Assembly (NCBI GenBank): GCA_949987735.1
Contig: OX465295.1
Location: 322,302,724-322,366,723 of the forward strand
Reading direction: 5' to 3'
Length of the DNA: 64,000 nucleotides
Source of the DNA: Leucophora obtusa
Taxonomy: Eukaryota > Arthropoda > Insecta > Diptera > Anthomyiidae
In this document: positions 33,501 to 46,228 of the stretch, piece after piece
Layout of the letters: every line of letters starts with the position of its first letter
How positions within the stretch are numbered: the stretch's first letter is position 1
The notes under the pieces: model-generated
What the model was told of the DNA's origin: nothing
Database searches by the model: none
Seen by the model: only the letters and a program-made list of their open reading frames with translations
Program-made: the position numbers and the translations under genes

Positions 33501-34012
33501 AGGGTTTGGGGTTCGGGAATTCCCGGGAAAAGTTTGCCGGGAATTCCCGAGAAAACGGGAAATTTTAAAAATATTAAATTATTTTTGTTTGGAATAGGAT
33601 TTTTTAATTTTAGTCATAAAAAAACATTTTAAATACCAAAACAAAAATGTCATTGTTAAAATCTTTTAAAACGGAATCAATTTATTTGACACACAAAAAA
33701 AAATCTTTGCCAAGTAATTAGGAGCATTTCAACTAATAAAGATTTTTCGTATAACTTATTCAAAATTTAGGTAGTAAAACCTAAAAACTTTGTAAAATGT
33801 TTAAAAGAAATATAAAAAAAGTTTTGTTTCTAAATAATCGTCCTTCACTATCTAAATTTTTCAAATGTATATTTTAGTTAAAGTCGACTTTAGTTAAATA
33901 TTGGGAGGCAGTATACCTTGACTTGGTTTATTTTTGTAGCATTCTGATTGGTTAATTTATTTTCAACCAATCAAAATGTTTGAAAATATAAATATTTGTG
34001 TAAGGTTTTCAT

Positions 34013-35717
34013 ACACCCAGAAAACAGATTCGTTATCATAACCGAATTTGTTGCCAATCGAATTGTGGCTGTTACGACAACCAACTTTAAATTTAATACT
34101 TTATGGATCGGCGTAATTGAAAGTTTCGGTAATGAGTATTGATATATTCAGTTGTGAATACAAATATCAATAAGAAATCATTCAGTAGCTACAACCGAAT
34201 TTCAAAATATTTTACACTATTTCCAAATAAAAAATATATTTTAATTATTTCTTTTATGTTTATTAAAATGCAATTTGAACTAAAAATATATTAATACAAA
34301 AATAATCCCCCTGATTATGTAAGGCGTTGGCGTATTTAGAAAAAACGCCTTCATACAAATCGATTTTTTCAAAATCAAAATGAACAAAAACTAAACTTTT
34401 CGTGGCGAAGCTAATACAATTTTAACAAAATGTAAGCCTGACTTGACCCTTAAACAGTGCAAAAATAGTCGTTAAACCGACTTTACTGTCAAAACGCCTA
34501 AAAACGTCTACGCCTACGCCTTACATAATCAGGGGGAATGCTTCTGTTTAATACTTATCAATCTGTGATTGTTTCTTATGAAGCCTCAAAATGTGACGAA
34601 ATTTTATAAAATCATTTTACATAGCAAAATTGCCCAAAATTTAAGTTTCCAGAATTTTAGAAAGCTTCTTGTTTGCTGTACGATAAACAAATTATACTCG
34701 GAATGCTTTTTTCTCTCGAAAATTAATCAATTATAATTATTTTTCTTATCCAATCACATCAGATCGCCAGAGATTTTTGTATGAAAACCACTTCTGATTA
34801 TAAGGGTTTTCTCTCAGATTCAGAGGACATTTTTCACTTACAAGGATCATTTAAAAACCTTAAGTTTTGAGAGCTTTTTGTATAAATACCAGAGATATAA
34901 CATTTTAGCGTTGAAACCCCCAGGGATTCTTTTAACTTTCACATTTCTCTATCAATTCGTTTTAAGGCACATCTACACGAGAGAGAAAACTTCTATAGAT
35001 AGAGCAAAAAACACCTCTAATTAGCTTTATTGTGAATGATTTAAGTTATTTAGAGGTGTTTTTTCCTCTATCTCTAGCAATTTTCTATCTCGTGTAGATG
35101 TGCCTTTAAAATTATAATTTTCTGATATTTGAAAAACAGCAGCATTTAATTTTTAATTTAATTATTGGATGTATTCCATTTACACCTTTTTATTTTTATT
35201 TTAGGGCTGGGAAAGAAGACCAAAATATTTAAATATTATAAATAATTTGCAAATATTTTGGTTTTAGTTTGACTTACACGAAAATTTTTAATTACACGTC
35301 CTTTTATTTTTTATTTTCGTGATTTTTATGTAATTTTATTGATTATTTTATTTGGCAAAAAGCAGTAATAAATTTAAAAATATTTTTTATTTTCAAATTG
35401 ACATTTGATTTAAGAGGGAATACCAAATATCTTTTGTAACTACTGACTTGTAGTATTTATGATTAAATTCAAATTTTTATTATGGTAGCGTCTACCGATT
35501 ATTACCACAAATAATTATTTGATTCAATAATGGTTGGCTTCACCAATTATAGAGGATTACGACATTATTTTGAGAATATAACAAAATTACTATTTATAAT
35601 AACAATCTAATGCCTTCAATTAACAAATTTGGGTAAATAGTATTGAATTTGTGGCTTATCGAGTGATTTTTAATTATTGAAACCGAATTCCAACTAATTA
35701 ATTTTCTGTGTGTACAC
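34013..35717. mobile_element. TACAC-ended MITE inside the hAT relic
   Basis: Ends TACACCCAGAAAACAGATT / TAATTTTCTGTGTGTACAC; CCGAATT words in both orientations lie near the ends. Sequence at 24120-24300 (AACCGAATTTTATGG, GTAGCAACCG) looks related. Confidence 0.45.
34963..35106. mobile_element. MITE with AAGGCACATCTACACGAGA ends
   Basis: Near-perfect inverted ends AAGGCACATCTACACGAGAG / CTATCTCGTGTAGATGTGCC and an internal AACACCTCTAA / TTAGAGGTGTT pair. A relative is at 50617-50948. Confidence 0.7.
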
Positions 35718-35902
35718 AAAATGAACAAAACCGTATGATTAAAAATAAAGTCGACTTTAAATTTAAAATACTCCTTTATATTAAGGGCCAATAATTTTAT
35801 AAGTAACGTTTTCATTAATAAATGTGATATTTTCAAGTAAGTTTACTTTATTTTAATACACGTGCATTAAAACTAATATATTCTTTTATATTAAAGAATA
35901 AA

Positions 35903-36659
35903 ATGTCAGGAGTATGGAAATACTTTAAAAAAAGGACAATGCAGCGCAGTGCAATATTTGCCCTAAAAGACAACGGAGGTATCTAAATTTGGTTATACGA
36001 CATCTAAATTTAGTTCACAAAAAAAAAAAAAAAATTGATGGTCATGCAACTTCTCTTGAAGAAAACAACAACAAGAATAACGTTCCAGCTAAAATTGGCA
36101 AAGTTCCCGTAGAAAAAAGTGTAAGCTGAATAGGCATTGAACGTTTTATGGTAGGGCAAACATTTCCTGAAATGGTATCCAAATTAGCCGCAGTCGACGA
36201 AATGTCAATCCTTAACATAACTAGATCTTCTTTATTCGAGAAAGTCTTTATAATAAAAACATGGCATTGCCAAAAAATGAAACCGATGTAAAGAACAGTA
36301 TATTAAATTACTACAATCATGTAAAAGATATCATGATAAAAGAAATATCGAGCAATATTTCTAACAAAAGGAGATTTACTATAATCTTAGATGAATGGAC
36401 AAGAATATCACAAAAGAGATATTTGAACATATGTATAAACGGAAATAATTAATTTCATAACCTGGGGTTGGTTTTTATATCAGAAAGATGTAATGCTGAT
36501 GAAATAAGAATTGTAGAAATAAGACTAGAAGAGTTTTATTTGTCTTTGGAAAATAATATTGTGGCCACCATATCTAATGGGCCAAATGTGATGAAACGGT
36601 TTGTTTCCGACAGTCCAGTAGTCGGAATCATGCAATTCAATTGGCAGTACTTAGAGTAA
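35903..36659 (+). pseudogene. Broken hAT transposase (BED finger + catalytic part)
   Basis: It starts MSGVWKYFKK, then after a frameshift in an A-run continues DNAAQCNICPKRQRRYLNL and HLNLVHK, a BED-type zinc finger. Later pieces include MVSKLAAVDEM, a region ending RFTIILDEWTRISQKRYLN with the hAT-type LDxWT Asp, HNLGLVFISERC, and a part like the second catalytic block (IVATISNGPNVM, where hAT proteins normally have D before GA/GP; here N). Stops and frameshifts separate the pieces, and the C-terminal dimerisation domain is missing. Non-functional. Confidence 0.75.
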
Positions 36660-36710
36660 TTTATGTGAAATCAAATATTCAACATTCTGATATTTTTACT
36701 TTGAATTCTC

Positions 36711-37269
36711 CCCAGCAAAATCTTTCCTTACCAAATATGTAAGTGGTTATATAATAGAAATTCATAGCTCCGCACAACTTATTTTTTGGCGTCTAAACTC
36801 ATTATTTTTGTTTGGCGTGGTCGTTTTTATAAGTAGTCACGCTTACCCGCTCGCTTACGAAAAAATGAGAAGTAAGTAGTTATGAGATTCTGAATAATAA
36901 GTGGTTACAAACATGCTTACAAAAAGTTGAATTATAAGTGGTTATCCGACTGCTTACTTGATGCTTCAGGAAATACATTCAGAGAAATTAAAGTTTTTGC
37001 TAGAATGTAATTTTAGAACTGGTCATAAAAATTTTAACACAAAACATATTTACATGTAATAAATATAAATGTATAAAATTTAACTTTGTAAAAAGTACTT
37101 ATTTAAACTATTGCGAGTAAGTCATTATTTTATATTTAAAAGCAATGACTACAATAGGCCGTTATTAGGAAATCATTATTTTATATTGCAAAATAATGCA
37201 AAAGGTAATGATATATCATTATTGGTAATGCAGACAGCAATGAGGTGTCATTACCAATATTTTGCTGGG
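36711..37269. mobile_element. CCCAGCA-ended MITE in the hAT relic
   Basis: Ends CCCAGCAAAATCTTTCCTTA / ATTACCAATATTTTGCTGGG, flanked by TCTC on both sides (36707-36710, 37270-37273), a possible 4-bp duplication. GTAAGTGGTTAT words recur inside. Confidence 0.55.
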
Positions 37270-37432
37270 TCTCTACACAGATTGAATTTGTACTGAAATA
37301 GTGTTTTTTTTAACAAAAATTACTTATATTGGTGGTTTTCATTAACAATTTTGTTCAAAAATATTTCCCGGGAATCAAATTTTTTTATTCCCGTTTCCCG
37401 GGAAATAAAAAAGTCCGGGAAATCCCAAACCC

Positions 37433-38507
37433 ACCAGTAAAACAAAAAATTACACAGCAGTAGGTCAAAAATTATCCAAAACCGTATGAAATTACACAAA
37501 AAATTATAATTTGTTTATATTATTTCAAAATAAACTCTCCTGAGCACAGTGGGGACGAATAAAAATATTTTGGAAATAATTTCGCCATTTCTTACTTACT
37601 GGTATGAAATTTCACACTGTAAGTTTTGGAAAATATTACAACAAATTATTCTATTAATTAATGGTAATTTTAAAGCAATATCTTCTTCCGGCTTAAAATG
37701 ACATGCTTTTAAATTTGAATATTAAAAAAATGGTATTTTATCCACATTAAAAGTTTCTTTCAGAACAAAGTATTTATGTTTTCCAGAAAGTCTACTTCAT
37801 TCAGATGCATTGCATGCAAAAATAATACCCACTTACTAATTATTCTCTCCCATACCCCTCAAATTTTATCCGTTTTTATTTAAATTTAACCAATTTTTCT
37901 CTGAGTACAAAGTTGGGATTTAAAGCCGACATTTAAAGCTGTTCAATCCTAGCTTAAAATGTCGGCAAGACAGTAAAAATTGTAAAAATTCCGTATTTTT
38001 AAAAGTTTGCTTGTCAAAAATTTTGTCTGGTCAAAGCCCAGCATCATGTTAACTACACAGAAAAAAAAGATATTACAATAGAAAGTCACAATCATAACAA
38101 ACCCAAACTTTCCCATTCTTTCGCTGAATTTTTAAATGAATTTAACAATTATTTTAGCAAAAAATAAACAACAAAAGGTGCTTTAAACAAAACAAAAAAA
38201 TACATAGCATCATTTTTGATTTCTCCTAACATAAATTGGGTTCAGTGTTGAAAAAATTTACAAAAGTAATTCCAGAAACTAGAGATTTGTGGCAAATGTT
38301 TCACAGACAAACTCGTTTTGTCTAAATATCGACTAATTTTTATTAATTTATTAAATAGCTCTGGGACTTTTAAAAATTTACGGAAATTTCTGTAAAAAGT
38401 GAAATTACACAAAAACTACACAATGTAAAAACAGCCCCGTTTTTGAATAATTATTCGAAAAGTGGCAACATTGAAACATCATTTAAAACGTTTCATTCAG
38501 CCCTTTA
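37433..38507. other. AT-rich intergenic DNA
   Basis: No gene or clear repeat border seen. Confidence 0.35.
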
Positions 38508-38515
38508 GTATACAC

Positions 38516-40104
38516 TAGTGCTGGTAAATTCGGTTACTTTTCAATAGTCGATACTCTTCGATATTTTCAATTTCGATACTCGATACTTTTAACGGTTTTT
38601 TAATTTGAAATTTTCTTAAATTTTTTAATAAAATTCTTTGAAAATGTTTGTTCAATATTTAAGTATATTTACAAACATATTTTTAAACTTTTTTACAACC
38701 CTATTTCCTTACGTTTTTCATAGTTTTTTAACATATACTTTTCAATATTTTACTTTTGATTTTTTTCCTTTTAGCAGAGTTGTAGTTTTCTGATAAACAG
38801 TCTTGCCATTTTAGTGCTTTTCGATTATTTTTTGGTGCTTTTTTCCTTCCCGTACCCGGTGATTTCTTACAAATACCCGTTTAAAAAAAGCGGGTATTTA
38901 CAGTGCTTTTTCAGATTTCTGGCAGTGCTTTAAGTGCTTTTTGTACAGTTTATATTTTTGGTATTTGTTCTCGTTTTTTTTTTTTAATTTTTATTGAATT
39001 TTCTGTCAAAGTTTAAAAAATAATACGAACTATAAAAAAATTTTTTTCACAATGTTAGTACACTCAAAAAAATAAGTTAGTAGAAAAATTAGTAAAACGT
39101 CTTGTATATCAAGTGTACTAGTTTTCAGCAATTTTTTTGCTGAAATTCCGTTTTCAGCAAAAATTTTAGTTATATTTTTTAGCACTAAACTAATTTTGAA
39201 TTAATGTTTTACTAATTTATTTTGCTACAAAAATTGTGCTGATAACCGCATGCATAGCGTGGACGACAACCAGATAGACAAGATGTAGATGTCGCAGCTT
39301 GTCTGGAAACGGAAATGACAAAAAAAAGAAAAACAACTCTACACATATTTTATATTTAAATTTTCAGCAAATAAATTAACTAAAGTAAAATTTCGCTACA
39401 AGTTTTTTGAGTTTTTTTCAGTCTACTAATATTCAGCAAAAAGTTTATTGATTTTAGCAAGGATTTTTTTCATTTGCAGCCGACTAAATGTTAGCAAAAC
39501 TTTTGCTGAAGATTACTATTTTTTTGGTAAAAATCAGCTCGCTGATTTTCAGCAAACCTTTTGCTGAAATTACCAACTTTTTTGCAAGCACGCTCCTGAC
39601 TAAAAATTTGCTGACACAGCAACATTTTTTGCTGACTTTACTGAATTTTTTTTGAGTGTAGTACAATTTTAAATAGCAACTTCATTATATTTAAACTTCA
39701 AAATTTTGAATTATTAGTTTGGTGCTTTTTTACCCCTTTTTGGATATTTTTTTGAACTCTTTTACGTGATTTTACAAAGCAAAAATGTGTTGTTAAGTTC
39801 TTGACTTAAATTTTTCAAAAAAATTATGTCGTGCTTTTTTACCCCATTTTTTTTTAATTTTTACCCTTTTTACCCGTTTTTACAATGCTCATGGTGCTTT
39901 CCTGCCTTCGAGAGTTGACAACACTGCTGATAAATATTTTAATGGAGTCACATTTTTGCGGCAAATATTTTAGCAGTCACGTTTTTATATATTTCTTCCC
40001 CCCAAAATGCAACTCTGAAAATATCTAGTAGTAGTTTTAAGAATCGAGTACCCACAAAAGAGACAAATACTCGATACCCACTACTTAAATTTTTACCAGC
40101 ACTA
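38516..40104. mobile_element. hAT-type element with TAGTGCTGGTAAA ends
   Basis: Ends TAGTGCTGGTAAA / TTTACCAGCACTA (right end has one extra T) and a perfect 8-bp duplication GTATACAC (38508-38515, 40105-40112). Subterminal ATCGA/TCGATACT words occur at both sides. The TACACTC MITE copy 2 is inserted in it. It has no transposase. Confidence 0.8.
39059..39660 (-). mobile_element. TA-target MITE copy 2 (no pogo insert)
   Basis: About 600 bp with ends TACACTCAAAAAAA / TTTTTTTGAGTGTA, the reverse of copy 1 at 1191-2275. It serves as the empty site for the pogo-like insertion. Confidence 0.75.
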
Positions 40105-40127
40105 GTATACACCACAGCCATAAATAA

Positions 40128-40609
40128 TAGGTTTGTTCCACGTAATTCTGGGTAAAGTCTGGTAAAATGAGAGTAAACAAATAATTATCTCAAAAAATGG
40201 TAAAATTGCTCACAATACCGGGAACGCACAAAACCAAATTTCTAGCCCAAAAATAAACGTCAAAGTTATTCATATAAACAAAAGCTATTTTTAACAATAA
40301 AATATCGAAGGGAATAAAGAGAAAGTGTTAGAACGTAGTATTTGTTAACCATATTAATTAATGTTTACAACTTTTGTCAATATTTTAATTATTTTTACAA
40401 ATTTAAAACAGCTGATTTATAAACAACAAGTGATTTGACAGTTTTACCATTTTACCCGAAAAAAAAGTGCGGGTAACTTCTGGTAAAATGAGAAACAAAT
40501 TATTCTCTCATCAACGCTCTCATTTACCCAATTTTTAACAATAGAAACGCTTTTTGGTAAGATTGGGTTCCCGCGGGCACCCGCGGTAACGTACGTGGAA
40601 CAGAGCTAA
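40128..40609. mobile_element. MITE with TAGGTTTGTTCCACGTA ends
   Basis: TAGGTTTGTTCCACGTA on the left is matched by TACGTGGAACAGAGCTA on the right. GGTAAAATGAGA occurs near both sides in the same orientation. TA flanks are likely. Confidence 0.6.
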
Positions 40610-40625
40610 TGTTAAACGTTATAAT

Positions 40626-41575
40626 CAGGGCAAGGACTTTCATGCACTAAAACATCGAAAATATGCGCTTAAAATATGCACTATAAAATGGAAAATATGC
40701 ACTTAAATATGCATTTATAACGAAATATGCACTAAAAACCAAAAAATATGCAATTAAAAATAAATGTTTTTTTTAATTACATATATTTATTAAAAACTAA
40801 CATAAACGTAAAAATTCAGATATCGATTACAATAAGCTGGTTCGTTTACTTACAAGTTACTATATTTACTACAGCTGGAAAAATTCAATACAAAAAGTAA
40901 AAAAGAAATTCGAGTAAACGAACACACGGAATAGGTCTTCAAATACACGTAGTTAAATATATTTTTGTGTGTGGCATTTTACCTGAAAAAAAACTTTATT
41001 ATAAAATAGAACTTAAATATGTGTACTATAAAATCGTACTCACTTTCGTAACTCAGAGAAAAAAGTGGCAGAAATTAATGCTCGGGGACAAGTTTCCTTA
41101 AAATAATTTTTATAAATAAATATAAATTTTTTTCAACTTTCTGTTTGTGAGCATTAACACCCGAAAACGTTAATTTAAAATTACATCTATAGAAATGTTT
41201 TAGTGGATGACAAAATTTTTTATACTATGTGTTTCTCTTTCTAGTGTAGTGTTATATTACCAACAGAGCTTCTAAATAATTAATTCTTTAGAATTTTTTT
41301 TAGTTTTAAAGTATGAATTCTTAAATCGAATTTCATATTTAAAAATATTAAAAAATATGCAATAATGTGCAAAATATGCAATAAAAATCATAAAATATGC
41401 TCTTAAAAGCAAAATATGCAAAAATATGCATTTATAACAAAATATGCAAAAATATGCAACAACAAATCGAAGCCATTTTTTTTTTGCAAATTCTTTGATT
41501 CGGAAAAGTATTTGGTCAAAATCATTTTTGGGCCACTGACTACAAACATGCATTTGCATGAAAGTCCTTGCCCTG
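40626..41575. mobile_element. hAT-type MITE with CAGGGCAAGGA ends
   Basis: Perfect 8-bp duplication GTTATAAT (40618-40625, 41576-41583). Ends CAGGGCAAGGACTTTCATGC / GCATGAAAGTCCTTGCCCTG are perfect. ATATGCA words fill both sub-ends. Same family as 949-5960 and 5969-6575, and probably the youngest copy of the three. Confidence 0.85.
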
Positions 41576-41583
41576 GTTATAAT

Positions 41584-42330
41584 CATAGACATTGGAAGCT
41601 TCTAGCATGTTCTACAGCTACGACCATTAGACAATAAAATACCGAACGTTACGAGGGAAAAGGAAGTTGCGCATTAACATTCGCGAAGTTGTACTTTAAC
41701 ATTTGTGCTGTTAAGTTAGAGTTGGTATAGTTAATTGCGCTTTAGACTGTGTATAGTGAGTTGCGCTAGAGTTTATGTGTGTGTTATATTGTTGTATAAA
41801 TACAGTGTTAAATAAACAAGTGTGTAAGCTCAAAATTTATCAAAGAGAGGGTGTTATTTTATATTTTTTTATGTAAATACCTTTGTATTTTAAATAGTTC
41901 TTTTTACATTATTTTAAATTTATTTTCTTTATTTTTAACCCATGTATTTGCCGTTTTTTAATAATTTTTAAAAATGTTTCTAAACAAATCCTAATCAAAT
42001 TATTTTTGAGGAATCAAAAAAAAATTAAAATCTAGACCAGTGTTATTTAAAAATTAAGAAAAATATAAAAATTCACTCACCTTTTGAAATCAATTTAAAC
42101 GTTTCGGTTACTTTATGATTATCTTGAAATTTAGTTTCTTGAAAACATCAATTATATAATTTTGAATCTTGATACCAATAGTGTTATTTGAATGAAATGA
42201 TTTTGAAACAATTTTGGAATTGAATCTATAAATTATAATAAAAACAAAATTTTAATATAAAACAGACAAAGGAATTTATTTTGTTAATAAAATATTCTGA
42301 CAGAAAAATACAAACAGGAAAGCTCTGGCA
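41584..42330. other. AT-rich intergenic DNA
   Basis: No recognisable gene. Confidence 0.35.
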
Positions 42331-42629
42331 AGGCAGTTTAATAGGTGGAATAGAAATGCTGACTAAAAGTACCCAGTCAGAAAAATACAAACGGGAAAGC
42401 GATGGCAAGACACTTTGCCACTTGGTACAAGTACTAGCAAAAAGTGTTTTCCTATTCCCAAAATGATAACATCATTAGACAAAAGGACCGGCTATTCAAA
42501 AAACGCCGGGAAAGCTCCGAGGAAACAAAATTTGCAACGTTATCAAAACGCTGGCAAAACCAGTAAATAGGTGGTCTGGAAATGTATTTTACAAAATAAA
42601 ATTTAAAAAAAGTTTAAATGTATTTTTCT

Positions 42630-42700
42630 GGTCCTACCAAGATTTGAACTCAGGCCGTCAGATTACCAGACGACAGCTCTGCCCATCGAGCTAAGTCTTA
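42630..42700 (-). other. tRNA-like module, nearly full length
   Basis: Minus strand reads TTAGCTCGATGGGCAGAGCT (box A and D-arm), an anticodon arm with a possible CTGGTAA loop, and GAGTTCAAATCTTGG (box B and T-arm), ending TAGGACCA. The acceptor strands do not pair, so I call it tRNA-derived, not a tRNA gene. Confidence 0.6.
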
Positions 42701-42914
42701 TAAAACTTGTTGGCTAAAAACAAAAATTAATGTTAACGGCTGGTTGTCAAAAACTGGCAAAACATTTTTTGGAACTAATATGCCAGTGTTGGGAAAATAA
42801 AACAAAAGTTCATCTTAAAGGAGCTTTTCCATAAACAAAAATATTGATTTTATAAATCAAAAAAAAATTTTAAAATAAAAAAAATAAAAAAAATATTTTT
42901 TTTTAATTTATTTT

Positions 42915-43005
42915 TATCGGAATTTGAACTCGGAACCATTTGACTACAAACTTTTTTTAACGAAGCGTCATCATTTTTATAAAATCATTGCTCTACCAGT
43001 GAATT
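42915..43005 (-). other. tRNA-like module, interrupted
   Basis: Minus strand has TTCACTGGTAGAGCAATG (box A-like), an AT-rich insertion in the middle, then CCGAGTTCAAATTCCGATA (box B-like). Confidence 0.5.
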
Positions 43006-43262
43006 GATTTTTCTACAGCTAGCAATTTCTCACTAGGTAGCACTGGATAATCACTAGTTGCAAACGTTGGCATAGCACTCTAAAGCCCATTCTTTGCCAG
43101 TGGTTTTTTTTATAAACCACCGAAATTTTTGTAAAACAAATACCGGCAAAACGCTTTTTGCAAACGCTGGCAAAGCGTTTGAAATTAGTGTTCTGCCAGT
43201 TATTTATTTTTAACACCGCGGTTTCCCAGTGGTATTCATGTATAATTCGGCCAACTTTTGTC

Positions 43263-44350
43263 ATAATAAATAAAGTTAAAAAAGGTCTTTATAAGCTTTT
43301 TAGCAATTTGTGTGGGAGCTGACAGGAATATATTTAAAAGTTTACTTTTTAATAAAATAAAAAAAGTCGCTGCTACGAGTTGTCTTTTATATTTCAAGAT
43401 TTTTTCTTCTTATTTATCTCTGAGAATAAATAGAAAACAGTTGACAAATAAATTTTCTTACCTTTCTTGAAAATTCATGATGTTTTTTTTTTTAATAACT
43501 TAAAATTTTCTAAATTTGATAATCCAATTGATTCGTTTTGAATTTGTTTTGCTAAAAATCTTCACTTTCAAATTGCCAATGTTAATTCTTGAACAAATTT
43601 TAATAAAAAAATCTAAAAATTATAATAAAAAGAACAAAAAATTTGAATTAGTTTTTTAAAATTGTTACACAAATTTAATAAAATGACTAAAAATGTTTAT
43701 TTTATTTATTGTATTATAATTTCTTTTGTCTCATTTTTTTTTTTTTTTATTATAATTAAAAATATAATTAAATATATGTTTAGTAAGGTGTCTTCTTAAA
43801 TTACGAATAGTCAATTTTTAATATTAACACCCTTTAGTTTTGTTCCATTTGATATCAAATGCACGAATTTGAACAAAAAAAGTTGTTAAAAGTTTTCGAA
43901 CAAATTTTAGAATTTATAAACAAATTTTAAAATTCCGACATTTTAAATTTTGTGTGATTTTACAAATAACCTCTGGTTAAAAATTTTCGGAACTCAGAAC
44001 AGGGTTGATTTATTGATTGTTGCAAAAATATAAATATTTGTTTTAACCAAGCTTTTTTTTCTACACGAAATAAAATGAAAAAAAAAAGAATTCGGATGTG
44101 GATCACAGAACAGCAAAAAATTCGGAATGTTTCCCTTCTGAATTTTTTATGTGGATTCGGAACTCAGAACTTGGCGGGAGAGATTAAATTCTTTCACGGA
44201 TTTCTTTTATACCTCCCACAGTATCCCTGTTCCAGAAAAGTTGCAATTTCAATTCGATAGAAATTCTGAAATCACACGAAAGAAGTATTTGGATTTCCCC
44301 AATTCAGGTGTACATCTGTTAATCTATGATATTAATTTTGGACTGAAATA
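43263..44350. other. AT-rich intergenic DNA
   Basis: No gene seen. Short repeat GGAACTCAGAAC occurs near 43989 and 44159. Confidence 0.35.
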
Positions 44351-44351
44351 A

Positions 44352-46228
44352 TACACTTAAAAAAAAGTTAGTACAAAGTCCGTTAAACGCGTTCTAATTC
44401 AACTGAACTAATTTTTCTGTTATTTTGTCTTAAAATTTTAGATTGAACTAATATTTTTTGTAAATCCAATTTGGCATAACAATTAATTTCATCCGTATTT
44501 TAACTAACTTTACATGCTTATTTTTAGTAATTTGTATTTCTTAATTTTACAGATTTTTCAGCTAAGTTAAACCACAATTGTTTCCAAATGCTTAAATTTT
44601 TGTGTGCCTGCTATCAATATCACATAGAGGTGGCGCTATATTTTCTTATTTTTTATTATATAATAATAAAATGGCTTATATCTCGGAAACTAAGCGGGAT
44701 AGAGCAAAATGAACAAAAATTCGTCCATCTGTACTTATTTATCCTTATCAGCCACCTATACTCGTGTCTCGGGACAGATCCGGAGAGTCCAGAAATCCAA
44801 ATTGTAAGCGATATTTTAGCAGAAACTTTCAGTGAAATCGGGTAAAGTTTATGTTGAATTTAGCTCAAATTTCGAATTAAAATTGTGTATTTATCAGTTT
44901 GTAAAATTTAGGTTACCTAAATTTAGCAGACCAAAATTCTCAAATTCATTGAAAATTCTGCTGGCGCAAATTCAGGTACTATTTTTCCTGTTATTTTAGC
45001 ATTCAAAACGAATTGAATAAGAACAGCAAAATTAAAACTGTTAAATTTACAGAATTTTAGTTATCAGTAGGGAATGCAAAATCCCGCACTTTTTGATTTC
45101 CCGGGAAAGCGGGAAATTTATCTTGAATTCCCGGGATCCCGGGATCCCGCAAGGGAAATAAATTAGAAAATATTTTATAATAATTTTAAAACTTTTATAA
45201 ATAAAATGTCTTAAAGACCTCAAATTTTCATGATCGCGAAAAAGCTCAGGTGATTTTTCTTTTAATTTTCGCAGTGGGAAAAAATTAATTTTATATTATA
45301 AATTATATAAGTCTAATTATATATTTTTAAAAATTTAATAAACTAAAACTAATGTTTAGACTAAAAAACTTGTCCGCAGACAAAAAAAAATAAAAAAATT
45401 AAAACAGAAAATAATTTAAAAAAATTGGAAAAACTTTTTAAAATATGGGAACGAATTTTAACTTACTTGCAAATTTTTAAAAATTAATGGACAAATTTTC
45501 TTTAATTCTGTACAAAATAAGTGTGATTCAAAATTTTTTATACAAACGCCATTTGAGTTGTTTTAAGAGGCACTAAAAGAAACCAAAAATGTTCGATCAA
45601 GTACACAAATTATTCAGTATGTTTTACTCGAAAATCTTACTACTTTTACTCAATCGCTGTTTTGGTTACTTTGTGAATTTTTCCAGTTGTGGTAAAGGTA
45701 GCAAATTGTAGTAAGTGAGCGAACAAGCCTAATGTAAAATTTTTACTATTTTTAAAAGGTTGGAATATTTTGCATAAGAAAATTTTAAATAATTGACTTT
45801 ATTATTTAAAATTGCAAGTTTTGAAATCCCGGGATTCCCGGTCCAAATTCCCGGGAATACGGGAACTGAAAAATGCTCGATTCCTAGGGGTGACCCAGCG
45901 AAACGCCGGGACACGTATAACTTGTTTTTGACCGATATAACATTTCCCGTTGGTTTCATCCCATCCCGATTTTGACTGTCGCATAGTGTTATTTGGCAAA
46001 ATTTTTTTCTGATTTTAGCAGGTTAATTTACTTTTTTTCATTTACAAAAATTTAACTCAAATATAACTAAAATTCTGTATATTTAACAGTTTTATTTTTG
46101 CTTCCTATCTTACTAATATATAGCAAAAATAATCTGCTAATTTAGCAGTTTTTTTTCTGCAGTATCGTTTTAACTAATTTTAAGTAGTTTTAGCTGATTT
46201 TTTACAGACTTTTTTCTATTAGTGTAGC
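44352..46228. mobile_element. TACACT-ended element with nested repeats
   Basis: Left TACACTTAAAAAAAAGTTAG, right ACTTTTTTCTATTAGTGTAG. The right part (46050-46228) is a sister of 59080-59970 and provides an empty site there. The interior includes CCCGGG-rich ends of another repeat (45065-45130 and 45826-45865) and the GC-rich block at 45879-45948. Confidence 0.5.

Larger units (their letters stand above)
33501..37432. mobile_element. hAT-derived element with CCCGGG ends
   Basis: Left AGGGTTTGGGGTTCGGGAAT then TCCCGGGAAA; right TTTCCCGGGAAA and CCGGGAAATCCCAAACCC. Between them lies a broken hAT transposase (35903-36659). The interior has been swollen by at least three other MITEs (34013-35717, 34963-35106, 36711-37269). 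No clear 8-bp duplication was found, so it is an old insertion. Confidence 0.6.
42330..43262 (-). mobile_element. Second tRNA-bearing repeat element
   Basis: Two tRNA-like modules on the minus strand (42630-42700, 42915-43005) lie among many CTGGCAAA/TTTGCCAG words (for example 42385, 42550, 43145-43200). Exact ends are not resolved. The layout parallels the family at 18068-18945, but the sequence is different. Confidence 0.5.

Noticed and set aside
33490..37445. 8-bp duplication around the CCCGGG-ended hAT relic (CCACTA versus CCAGTA)
   Set aside because: The best alignment is offset and imperfect, so I do not claim a target duplication.
42630..42700. Functional tRNA gene
   Set aside because: Good box A and B but no acceptor pairing, and a second degenerate module sits beside it in a repeat.
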